A stretch of DNA of 64,000 bases from Planococcus citri (taxonomy: Eukaryota; Arthropoda; Insecta; Hemiptera; Pseudococcidae): positions 45,498,580 through 45,562,579 of the forward strand of contig NC_088678.1 in the NCBI RefSeq assembly GCF_950023065.1, in the 5' to 3' direction. This document shows, in pieces, positions 38,001 through 46,700 of this stretch. The first letter of the stretch is position 1, and every line of letters starts with the position of its first letter. The translations under genes were made by a program, and so were the position numbers. The notes under the pieces were generated by a model. It searched no databases and had not been told where the DNA came from. It was given only the letters and a program-made list of their open reading frames with translations.

Positions 38001-40219
38001 TTTTGAGTAATTTTCAACTCAAAGTGAACGTCAGAGGTCTCTACGGATTCGGTGAAAATCCGCTGAATTTTTTTTCGCAATCCACCCTAAAATCTGCATG
38101 CGATTTCGGCGTTTTCCCCTTTAATTGAATCATCAGGGTTTTACTGCTGTGAGTACTCAAGTCCCCACACTCAATTTTATTAACCCTGCTTGTTTTTTTC
38201 TGTTGAAATAGAGATTTTACGTTGCTACTTCGAGACAGCTAAAGCGATTGGAATCCGTATCAAGATCTCCTATTTATTCTCATTTTGGTGAAACTGTCGC
38301 TGGTACGATTCATATTACGTGAATGAAGGTACAGTTCAGCATGATATGAAAGTTTATCTTTACTATCCAATTTTTTCAGGTGCTCAATCTATTCGTGCGT
38401 ACGGTCGTCAAGAAAAATTCATCAAACAATCCGAAGAAAAAGTAGACTTCAATCAGAAAAGTTATTACCCAAATATTGTATCTAATAGGTAAAAAAAGAA
38501 CCATAAAGTACCTTGAAAACGTTGAATAAAATACGAATTTATTAATAAAAATGCGAAATTAATTTATATTTTCATCAGATGGCTCTCAGTACGTTTGGAA
38601 ACCGTGGGAAATATCATTATATTTTTTGCCGCCCTGTTTGCTGTGTTAGGAAGAGATACCCTTAGTCCTGGTCTTGTTGGTTTATCTGTCAGTTATGCGT
38701 TACAAGTAAGTTTTTTCATTTCCTCATATTCAACTTCCTCAAACTCACGAATGCTTTTCTGTGTAACGTACAAGTAACTAATTCGGTCTTTTTTTGCTCT
38801 TTAGATCACTCAAACATTAAATTGGTTAGTACGTATGACATCGGAAGTAGAAACCAATATTGTAGCAGTAGAAAGAATCAAAGAATACGGCGAAACTCCT
38901 CAAGAAGCTGCTTGGCAAGTACATAATGAATCTGTACCAAACGATTGGCCTACAAAAGGCGATATCGCTTTCCAAGATTTCAAAGTTAGATATCGAGAAG
39001 GTCTAGACTTAGTTTTGAAAGGAATCACATTCTTCGTAAACGGCGGCGAAAAAGTAATGATTTCTGATTTTAATTCAAAAAACATCAATTTAGGTACATT
39101 CCAATATAAAGAAAATATTTTTTACGATTTTTATTTCATTTTATTTTCTTAGGTCGGTATTGTTGGTAGAACTGGCGCTGGAAAATCATCGTTGACTTTG
39201 AGCTTATTCAGAATAATCGAATCTGCCGGCGGTAAAATCTTGATCGATAATATCGATATTGGTACTTTAGGGTTACATACAGTTCGGTCGAGGTTAACTA
39301 TTATCCCTCAGGTAAATTTACAAGCCATTTCTTTACTTGGATATTAATTTTAAAAGGATATTGTTGAGGAAAAAATTGATGATGTGCTTCCATAAAATTG
39401 CAAAATAGACATTTTTCTAATACTTAATTTCCTGGTTATTAATTTTGATCGATCGTCTTGTGTTGAAATTTTTTTTTTATTATCATTGATGCATTGTTCA
39501 ATCTCCTAAACAATTTATGATTTCATTCGAATTATAAATCCTTTATTATTTATGTCGTGTTTTAGGATCCAGTACTATTCTCTGGCTCGTTACGAGTGAA
39601 CTTAGACCCTGTAGGCGCATATTCCGATGAAGCCATTTGGCGTGCATTAGAACTAGCCCATCTAAAATCGTATATTGCCAGTTTGGCGGTTGGACTCCAA
39701 TACGAAGTTACCGAAGGAGGTGAAAATTTCAGGTACTGAGCTCATTAGTGTTCGAATACATGCAAAATTATGTACCTACCTACGTTTCTAATCCTCGATG
39801 AATTTAAAATTACAGCGTCGGTCAAAGACAACTCATCTGCTTGGCCAGAGCTCTGCTACGTAAAACGAAGGTCCTAATATTGGACGAAGCTACAGCTGCT
39901 GTCGATTTAGAAACCGATGATCTGATTCAAACCACTATTCGTAACGAGTTCAAAGATTGTACGGTTTTAACCATTGCCCACAGATTGAATACTATAATGG
40001 ATTACGACAAGTATGTGCCTGCTTTGGAATTCGACTCGCAGAATTAATAACTATCTATTAATTTTTGTCAAATAACTCACTCGATTTTTTTTTTAAATTT
40101 CGTACAGAATCATCGTCCTCGATAAAGGATATATCGTCGAATATGACTCACCTCAGGCTTTATTGAAATCGAAGACTTCAGTATTTTATGGAATGGCTGC
40201 AGATGCTGGTTTGCTGTAA
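17093..40219 (+). CDS. MRP: ABCC/MRP transporter, paralog 2, with eight mutually exclusive exon-21 variants (1519 aa)
   Basis: Full-length ABCC1/MRP-type exporter, the closest of the three to vertebrate MRP1. Constant exons: 17093-17128, 17495-17671, 18056-18181, 18256-18393, 20092-20217, 20388-20581, 21572-21790, 22062-22236, 22316-22484, 22567-22718, 22790-22927, 23004-23150, 23238-23319, 23395-23591, 23675-23851, 23930-24097, 24191-24368, 24449-24557, 24720-24828, 24904-25126, [one of eight 221-nt exons], 37324-37413, 38212-38302, 38380-38488, 38579-38705, 38805-39053, 39153-39311, 39566-39732, 39816-40010, 40108-40219. With any one variant the sum is 4560 nt, open to TAA at 40217. TMD0 is residues 1 to about 201. 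NBD1: GPVGSGKSS near 665, LSGGQ near 755, VYFLDDP Walker B. NBD2: GRTGAGKSS near 1314, SVGQRQ near 1418, LILDEATAAVD near 1438, AHRLNT H-loop near 1473. The variable exon is residues 1014-1087, in TMD2. The start has a good context (ACCATGG). The linker after NBD1 is Ser/Arg/Lys-rich (KSRSSESDSVSSFSRQRSA split over exons 18-19), likely a phosphorylated region. Confidence 0.96.
18394..20091 (+). other. Long intron 4 of ABCC paralog 2
   Basis: 1.7 kb intron, AT-rich. I see no alternative exon, RNA gene or clear transposon in it. First long introns often carry enhancers, but no specific motif can be supported. Confidence 0.5.
20582..21571 (+). other. Intron 6 of ABCC paralog 2
   Basis: About 1 kb between the exon ending ...KALEKVKK and the exon starting SPDVEIRVRR. 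Checked for an alternative copy of either neighbour (Drosophila MRP is said to have a second variable exon in its 5' half); none was found here. A short - strand open frame at 21104-21310 has no recognisable features. Confidence 0.5.
25357..25577 (+). CDS. MRP: Mutually exclusive exon 21a of ABCC paralog 2
   Basis: 221 nt, acceptor TATCAG, donor GTAATG. Encodes 74 residues including the split first codon (Ala). Coupling-loop core FFDTTPNGRIVNRFGKDID. This variant is the most like vertebrate MRP1 (LHWLMLARIFRAPLSFF then DTTPNGRIVNRFGKDIDTLD), so it may be the ancestral or default form. A 21-nt element in the intron starts 6 nt after its donor (25583) and is complementary to one at 35790. Confidence 0.93.
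25583..25606 (+). promoter_or_regulatory. Candidate RNA-pairing element E1 (downstream of exon 21a)
   Basis: Starts GAGAAAACTAG and ends TATTTTGTAGATT. It matches E2 (30302-30325) at all but one position and is the near-perfect reverse complement of 35790-35812 (one bulge, one G-U wobble if paired as RNA). A role in choosing the exon is inference. Confidence 0.4.
26159..26175 (+). repeat. Conserved intronic motif between exons 21a and 21b
   Basis: GGTGGAAGATCGTCGCA; a copy with two substitutions occurs at 27705-27721, before exon 21c. The flanks are also similar (TAATATNC(C/A)GG just before). Shared by duplication; function unknown. Confidence 0.55.
26900..27120 (+). CDS. MRP: Mutually exclusive exon 21b of ABCC paralog 2
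   Basis: 221 nt, acceptor CTTTACAG, donor GTAGGT. Begins A-ITKFCFGLSIYLGAIKAS. It has NRCGYDID where all other variants but h have NRFG. It is a close duplicate of 21d in coding sequence and in about 150 nt of upstream intron. Confidence 0.93.
27705..27721 (+). repeat. Conserved intronic motif before exon 21c
   Basis: GGTGGGAGATCATCGCA, 91 nt upstream of the 21c acceptor; partner of the motif at 26159-26175. Confidence 0.55.
27813..28033 (+). CDS. MRP: Mutually exclusive exon 21c of ABCC paralog 2
   Basis: 221 nt, acceptor CTTTACAG, donor GTTTGT (weaker than the GTAGGT/GTATGT donors of most others). Begins A-LIVALYELTSLFGGIKAS and has the only charged KKHNELLNRLLHW segment among the set, with core FDMTPAGRIVNRFGSDID. 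Confidence 0.92.
28430..28650 (+). CDS. MRP: Mutually exclusive exon 21d of ABCC paralog 2
   Basis: 221 nt, acceptor CTTTACAG, donor GTAGGT. Begins A-VIKFFFGLSIYLGAIKAS; core FDITPIGRIVNRFGYDIDV. Nearly the same as 21b, the youngest pair in the array. Confidence 0.93.
29984..30036. repeat. TACC/TAGG microsatellite
   Basis: Tandem TACC units interrupted once by a palindromic CTAGGTAC. Confidence 0.9.
30302..30325 (+). promoter_or_regulatory. Candidate RNA-pairing element E2 (upstream of exon 21e)
   Basis: Second forward copy of the element, about 108 nt before the acceptor of 21e. It is complementary to 35790-35812 over 23 base pairs with a single bulged A, and partly to 31317-31335. Confidence 0.4.
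30433..30653 (+). CDS. MRP: Mutually exclusive exon 21e of ABCC paralog 2
   Basis: 221 nt, acceptor ATTTACAG, donor GTAGGT. Begins A-VSNLCFGLIAYRAAVNAS; core FDITPIGRVVNRFGYDID. Preceded by two tandem, diverged copies of a roughly 100-nt intronic block (30100-30193 and 30238-30343). Confidence 0.92.
31190..31260 (+). pseudogene. Decayed relic of a ninth exon-21 variant
   Basis: After a plausible acceptor (TTTCTGTAG ending 31189) the same phase reads A-VTNFCFEVRYFIR and then a TAA at 31231-31233. The first residues match 21e (AVSNLCFGLIAYR) closely. The nucleotides after the stop still resemble the NASxLLHN segment of the other variants, with small deletions, and then similarity fades. It cannot encode the full 74-residue block, so I read it as a dead copy. 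Confidence 0.6.
31317..31335 (+). promoter_or_regulatory. Candidate RNA-pairing element E4, opposite orientation (upstream of exon 21f)
   Basis: Reads CTACAGAATACAGTTTTCT, the imperfect reverse complement of E1/E2. It lies 240 nt before exon 21f, just after the relic variant. Confidence 0.3.
31576..31796 (+). CDS. MRP: Mutually exclusive exon 21f of ABCC paralog 2
   Basis: 221 nt, acceptor CTTTACAG, donor GTAGGT; the split first codon becomes Gly. Begins G-ISNFCYNLAAFQGGINAS. Its loop reads FEVMPIGRLVNRFGYDVEVIDS, replacing the Thr of the usual D-x-T-P-x-G-R core and two further conserved residues. The frame is open, so either a specialised variant or one beginning to decay. Confidence 0.9.
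32413..32989. mobile_element. MITE-like element with imperfect terminal repeats
   Basis: Ends are TAAAGTGCACC...GGGTAAGTCCGAA on the left (32413-32436) and the reverse complement on the right (32960-32989), with a 5-nt indel between the two TIR blocks. The TA at each outer end fits a TA target duplication (Tc1/mariner type). About 577 bp, no transposase frame. Sits in the intron between exons 21f and 21g. Confidence 0.55.
33985..34219. mobile_element. hAT-like MITE, 235 bp
   Basis: Flanked by identical 8-bp direct repeats CCCATATG (33977-33984 and 34220-34227). Ends read CAGGCCCGGACC on the left and, as reverse complement, CAGGGCCGGACC on the right. An 8-bp duplication plus CAGGG-type ends is the hAT hallmark. 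Distinctly GC-richer than its surroundings; non-autonomous. Confidence 0.75.
34483..34675. mobile_element. Foldback MITE with 54-bp perfect inverted repeats and TA flanks
   Basis: Arms 34483-34536 and 34622-34675 are perfect reverse complements (54 nt), separated by 85 nt; TA lies on both outer sides (34481-34482, 34676-34677), consistent with a Tc1/mariner-type insertion. It ends 171 nt before exon 21g, so the hairpin lies in that intron. Confidence 0.8.
34847..35067 (+). CDS. MRP: Mutually exclusive exon 21g of ABCC paralog 2
   Basis: 221 nt, acceptor CTTTACAG, donor GTATGT; split first codon becomes Asp. Begins D-ICHFCYNLTAFRAVVHAS; core FEMTPLGRIVNRFGYDID. It is most like 21f in its first half (FCYNL, FE). 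Confidence 0.92.
35068..36015 (+). other. Intron between exons 21g and 21h
   Basis: AT-rich. Around 35776-35797 a short stretch (GCATTCCGAGCACTAATCTAC) resembles the ACT-GCG-TTT-CGA-GCA part of 21g, perhaps an exon fragment, and it runs straight into element E3. Otherwise nothing recognised. Confidence 0.4.
35790..35812 (+). promoter_or_regulatory. Candidate RNA-pairing element E3, opposite orientation (upstream of exon 21h)
   Basis: Reverse-oriented copy, core CTACAAAATACGGTTTTCTC, about 205 nt before exon 21h. It can pair with E1 10.2 kb upstream and with E2 5.5 kb upstream. Confidence 0.4.
36016..36236 (+). CDS. MRP: Mutually exclusive exon 21h of ABCC paralog 2
   Basis: 221 nt, acceptor ATTACAG, donor GTATGT; split first codon becomes Gly. 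Begins G-ISEFFADVAVRLGCWNSA; core FMDVTPIGRILSRFSKDID. With 21a it is the most divergent from the b-g group, consistent with a and h being older edge members. Nearest variant to constant exon 22 (37324). Confidence 0.92.
36237..37323 (+). other. Intron between exon 21h and constant exon 22
   Basis: About 1.1 kb, AT-rich. No further copy of the variable exon found. Its donor-side start, GTATGTAATTTCATAC, forms a small hairpin right on the 5' splice site of exon 21h. Confidence 0.5.
37414..38211 (+). other. Intron 22 of ABCC paralog 2 with GC-richer insert
   Basis: From about 37840 to 38130 the sequence is less AT-rich than the rest of the intron and has a poly-C run near 37830. It looks like an inserted repeat fragment, but I found no terminal repeats or recognisable protein. 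Confidence 0.35.
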
Positions 40220-43200
40220 AGATTCCGCATCTTGTCTGATTTTATCTTGCCAAACACGTTTTATAATTTTATACGATCTTAAGTTTTAATTAGAATGGAT
40301 TTGTTGAATGGGGAAAATCCCTGCGTACAAGCTACAAGGTAATTTGTACGAAATTTTGTTTGTTAGAAAGGAAATTTCTTCTTCTGACGAAGAGGTCATT
40401 TTACGTAGACGTTTTATTCATCGAGTGCATTTTCTACGGCGATATGTATGGGAATACTATGTGTCGTACGTTCCCAGTTCACTCAATTTTTTACGTTGTG
40501 AATGGGAAAAAGCCATTGCAGCAATCAAATTTATATTATTATTATTTTTTATTTAATTTTTTTCATTTAAAGTTGAAAATATTTACTAAGTACTTATTTA
40601 TTGTTGATTGATCGACGTATATGTTAATTACTAGGTAAACATACGCATTTATGCGATGCAATACAATCAATCATAAAACATAACGTTTATGTACTTAATT
40701 TAAAATAATGAATTGTGATAGTCATTGTGATATTGTAATTTAATGCGAAACGCATACGTGTGCGCATTTTTACCATATAAACAAAAAAGTGAACCGAAAA
40801 AAATCAACTTTTACTTTTACATTTTGAAACGATTCGAATAAGTTATCCGCGTATTATTCAATTATTTCGTTATATTCTAATCGATGACTATACATAATTT
40901 ATCAACCGCTTAATCGGAGTCGAATTTTCATAATTTTCTTTTCAACTCGAGAAATGTTTTAATCGTTTATTTATCAGTAATCTAAGTTTTAGTCATTTTT
41001 ATTCGTAATATTGCATTTTATTTCAATGTGTAGTAAAACTTATCGCGCCCAAGTTGCCTTATAATATATTTATTTATGTAGCAGAAAAACTGTATGGAAA
41101 CTTTGTGTACCTTTTGCTTGAGCACTTCAGCAACGAACCCGTTTGGTTATCTTTAATGTGTTGTACTTACCTACTTACTAATGCATCATATTTTTTTCAC
41201 ATTTCATCGCTAAGTTCCTCTTTTTTTATTATTTTTTTTTCTAATAGAAAGTGTTGTATGGGGCAATACTCTATGATTTAGGATCATTTTCGTTTAAGAT
41301 TATATTCTCGCTTTAAAGAATAATATTTTTTCGGACCAATTGTATAAAGATGCCTATGAATTAATATTGTTTTATTTCGATTCGTGTAACTTTCGAGATG
41401 AAAATCAAGTTTAATTTTTGTAACAATTTTGAAAATTCGCGTTTACCTATCGTACTTTTTTTAAAAAGAAATATTATGTTGTACTTATCGAGAAATTTAT
41501 CTACCTATTTATGCGAGTTTCACTGTGAATAGTTTCCTTGATTTTGTCCTGTTTTTTTCCTTCTTTTTTTGTATAGTTTTAGTACTTGCAGTGATTTTAA
41601 TAATATTTAGAATTTTATATCTCATTTGTTTTACCATTTTTTCCCTTCTTTTCTTTGTGAAACATTTTGTATCATTGAAGCGTTGATGATTTTTTGTGTT
41701 TTTAATTAATTTTTGTGAGGAATTTTAAATATACATTTTCGTTATGATTTGTGGGTACTTTAATTTTGATTTTGAATTGAAATGAAAATTCACCATACAT
41801 ATAAGTAAAAAGTCGTGAAAATTTGGCCCAGTTTAGTCGCGAATCAATCACGTCATAAAAATTAGGTCAACATTTTAATAAATTTTGAAGAAAAAAAATG
41901 TAATTTAATTTGAAAATAAAAAATCACTTGAAAAAATCAGTTGAAATTTGATTAGTTTGTATTAATAAAATCATCTGATTTGAAAACGAAAAAAAAATTG
42001 GCTCAAATCATATTCGATGCGGAATTTGAGCCATTCATTAAAATCAAACGCGAGATTTACGTTCAAGGACTAGAAAGTGCCTTCTAAAATCGCAGATATG
42101 CAACTTTAAAAGCAGAGAAGCTTTGATAGCAATTCGAACGATTCTGATTGGCAGTTCACATAATTAACGAATATCTTCGATTTTGTTAAAGAAAAGCATC
42201 CATAAAATCAGCGATGAGGCGATGACTACCGGAAGGCCTAGATTGGTCACAGCCCAGCAATCACTGATTTTTGACAAACCAGTTCCTGATTTTAAAAAAA
42301 ACAACAACTTGATTAAGAAATGGATTGGATCGAAATTGCACCTAATGTGATTTTTTTTTATACAGCGATCTCATTTCTGCAAACATAACTTCAAAATAGC
42401 GAGCGATTCTTAGAACAAAATTTCTTTTTTTTTTTTGAGCTCAAAATTGAGCTGAACTGTGAAATATGTTTTCAGCGAAAATTTACATTACTCACTGAGC
42501 ACAAAAATGACTTGGAGTTGGAAAATGAGACAATTTTTTGACTATGTATTTTTTTAGTGACATCGATCTGGTTTTTTGATTTTTTTTTTAAATATAATTT
42601 AATAAATCAAAAAAAAATGCGAAGACTATTTTTTTGAGAAAAATTTTAGTCGCTAAATGAGTCCAAATTTTGGACACGAAAGTTCCTCGACTCGGACACT
42701 CGGACAATATAGCAGTACCAGTACCCCCCCCCCCCATGTTAGGGTAAAGCTGTACCCGAAAATACCCAAAAAATTGTTCGGGTAAGGATACGGGTAGAGG
42801 TATTTCTTGTATCATTTTTTCGGGTACGTATACAAAAATTAGACAATTTTTGTTCGGGTATTCGGGTATGGGTTTGAAACCCTTGAAATCCGGGAGGGCC
42901 GGTATTTATTTGAATAAAGGGTCCATAAATTTTTTTTACACCGGGGCTAACGCTCGCTCTTGTTGGCCTTGTATCTTACCTACCACACTTGGGTACCTAC
43001 TTCTGTTTTTTTCTTCCAAAAATAGGAAGTAATAATCAAGTAGGTATAGGTACCATAAAATAGTATTCGCGTCATGGAATTTTCTTAAACCATGTATTAC
43101 TCAGCATCATACGCACTGTTAACCAAACCAACCTAATATTATAAATAGCTATAATTATATTAATGAAGGAGGGTAAACAAAAAAAAACAAGAAAACGATG

Positions 43201-43754
43201 CTAAAATATTAGTCTAATGTAATTATAATACGATACATTGTGTACATGGCCGCAAGTGAGAAGTTCTCGTATTTCGTTAACATAATGTCTACATTAATGC
43301 AGTCTACGCGGTATTACGTATGTACGAGTAATGAGTATAATAAACTCTACGTGATATAAACAATGATCGATTATTAGCGCACCACTTTTGATTTCAATAT
43401 TCTCGAGCTAATGTACTTTTAATTTACACGATGCGTTATCATTTGAAATATTTGAAACGCACTTTAATTCGCCAATTTATAATTATACCTACAATACTTT
43501 CATTATAAAGAGATAAACGATAACTAACGCGAAAAAAAAACTGAAGCAAGTAGGTATAATCCCTTCTTATGGGTCACATGTTCGCGCGTTATCGTTTCAG
43601 TATATTACAAACAAGTTTTATAATTTTATATTTCAACTCAACGTCAGTAGAGTGAACGAAATTATTTAATAAACAAGTGTTCGCGAGTACCGGGTAAAAT
43701 TTTAATCATAACTTCGTTCATCGATGAAATTTCTTAGCTCAAATCGCCGATATA
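40220..43754. other. 3' UTR of paralog 2 and intergenic spacer to paralog 3
   Basis: No further gene found. AT-rich; AATAAA at 41915-41920 is one possible poly(A) signal. Between about 42720 and 42900 there is a cluster of CGGGTA units on both strands together with a poly-C run, probably a transposon-derived repeat. The promoter of paralog 3 should lie just before 43755, but I see no convincing TATA box. Confidence 0.45.
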
Positions 43755-46700
43755 ATGAAGAATTTATGCGATTCTCCTTTCTGGGTGAGTGAACGAAGAA
43801 TTGAATTTAGATCTCTACTTATTAATACGTAGATATTAAAATTATAATTACAAATTATATTCCAACAATTAGTTAGCAGCATTTTACATATCTTTGCATA
43901 CGTACTTTTAAAATGTTTATTCTTTTTGGTCGTGAAATTATCAAAAATTAAATACTCGTTTTTCCTTGAAATTTGCAAAATTACGTTTAACGGTGTTTAT
44001 TTATACTGTGATTTTTATGGTATCAACTGATTAACCCTCCCTTACCTCTACCTCTTGTCGACAAGCCAAAACGTGATTTCGTTTTGAGACAGTTATGATA
44101 GTGATATAAATAAAAAGCATTAAATAAGCAGAATGACTGTCGTTTCTCCTATCGTAAAACGAACGGTTCCACTTGTTTTTTTAAAAACTGTAGGTATCTA
44201 CTTAGAGTGAGAAAAAAAATAAAAACTTGATCATTGTCTTTATTCAGGTGGTTTGATTGATCGACTTTGAATCATAAATAAGCAGGTGCCTCCCCCCCAC
44301 CCCATATCGTATACGCAAGAGTAAAAATTATACTTAGGGTGTGTATGGTAATAATGTACTCGATTACGCACTAACTACGTAAGCTTATGGTCCATGTGTT
44401 TATCTTAATTAAAAAATCAATTCGTTATTGAAAATATTTATTTTTTGTAATCAAACTACGAGTATTTGAAAGGTAGGTATGTATCTTCCTACACAAAATT
44501 AAAAATTTCAAAATTTACTGTACCTAGTTGGAGACATAATTTTTGTAAAGAAACACTTTTTTTTTTAAAAAAAAACTTTCAAATTATTTAGGTACACATG
44601 ATTTGAAATTTTTAGGATAACATTTTCATGCTGGGAAACTCGTATTCAAGTGATAACTGATGCCCAAACTCAAAGATACGGAATATAATTTAGATAGGAA
44701 CTAAGAAGTATGCTTTGCTGGAATGCAATTAAGCAACAGCAACATTTTTCTTTTCATCAGGAAGTGTAAACTGAGAACTGTATCTTGTATAGATCAATCT
44801 TCTCCTCATCCTGACAACACGTGGTGGGTTAAAACATCTGGTGGAATCATAAGTGGAATGCTTTCCTTCATTATTATTGACTCTACTTTTCATTTCAATT
44901 TTGCTACATGTGCACCTATTTTATTTCAAATGTCAGATTCCTATCTAACTATTGTGACAAAATTCATGCAAAAAAAAAAAAAAAAAAAAAAAAAACTTGA
45001 CTATGTACCATTGTACCAACCAATATGAGTCCACAATTTTAACACATTTTTTCAAAGCTAAAGATATCGCGAGTTGTAAACACGAGGTTGTACAAGCATT
45101 TTACTAGTTCCTATTCACATAAATAGGTACTTACGATAAGTAACTCTGTTCAACTCATGACCGACTTTTTAAAAAATCCGAAGTATTTTTCCATTGCGAT
45201 AAAACTTTTGCAGCTAGCAACGAATCTGAAAAAAAAGTAAAAAGAATTAGTGACGTGAAAATATAAGCACATCAATTTCTTGACAAAGCAATGAAAAAAC
45301 AATTTCAACTGCATGTTTTGTAAATCAACAAATTTTCAAATTTCTATTTAAATCCAAAAAATTTTACAAAAAATCGGTTCATTTGTCAACTTGAACAGAA
45401 GCAAAAAATTAGTCATTTTCAAGGTTACCATAAATTAATAAAAAATCAGATTTGTGAAAATTGCTCAAAAATTTGTTGAAATCTCATGAAAAAAGGTAAA
45501 AATGACTGAAATTGGATGAAATGTCTCAGATTTTGCGTGAAATATCGCAAAAATGTCCAAATATTGAACAAATTCTAGAAAATTACTAGACATTGATTGA
45601 GTATTATCAAAATCGTATAAAATGTTACAAAAATAGCATTATGTTCAGGAAAAAAAGCAAAATTTGCAATAAAGATGTTGAAAATCGCCAAAAATTGATT
45701 AAATTTTGACAAAAATTAGCAAAATTGCATAAAACAACGTTGAAATTTTTGAAAATAACATAAAGCAATTGAAAGTGATCAAAAGTTGATAAAATATCTC
45801 GGAATTTCAACTTTCGTGAAAATTGCAATGGTAAAATAATTTATGTAAAACATTACCAATAATGAAAAGAAATCGTACATGAGACAAAGTTCCAATTCTA
45901 ATCAAGAAACCTAAACATTAATCCCTTTTCACACCTGTTTTTTTATGACCTCAGAGTTCAATCCGTGAATTTGGCACCCCCTGATTAAAGTATTGGTATT
46001 TTGCCAAATCCAGACTGGAATTCGTTTCTTTAATTTAATTTCTCAGAAATTTTGAAAAGTAGATTCATGAGACACGTTGGACTTAGTTTAGAATGATCCT
46101 CATTTCAACTTTTTTTTTTTCAATTTTCGGACGCGGCTTTAATTCATACCATATTGACAAAATATTCCCTCAGGCTCCTGATTTTGAGAATAGTGAAAGG
46201 CATCGGAGGTTGATGTCAATTCAAAAAAATCACCGATGCCCTCAAACTATAAAAAATTGACACATCGCATCTCATTTTCATAATTTTTTTCAAATAGGAA
46301 AGGGGAGGTTAAAGGGGCACTAAAATATCAATTTTGAGATTTTCAAATTTAATTAATTTTATTTTGAAACTCGTAAATATTTTATGTTGAACCAGTCTTG
46401 AGATATGAGTGAGCCTTCTAAGTGTGAAAGTTCTTTAAGAAATCATAAATGCATGAAAATATGTAGTAAGCCCCTTCATAGATGTAAATTATGGTCAGGG
46501 AGTGGTTACTTTACCAGCTCATCAAGAAAGAAAAAAAGAAAAAATGACTTTAACTTGACTCAATTTTTAATTCAAAGTATTTGTAGATGCAAAAAACCCA
46601 TTTCAGCTGTGCTTTTTCTTGCAGGACACAAACATCACTTGGCACAGCAGCAATCCTGATTTCACCGAATGTTTCAAGAAGACTGCTCTACAATGGATAC

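Noticed and set aside
37907..38128. 73-residue frame in intron 22 of paralog 2
   Set aside because: No domain, no usable splice signals, and it lies in a repeat-like patch.
44723..45028. 101-residue frame in intron 1 of paralog 3
   Set aside because: Ends in poly-Lys from a poly-A run and has no recognisable motif.
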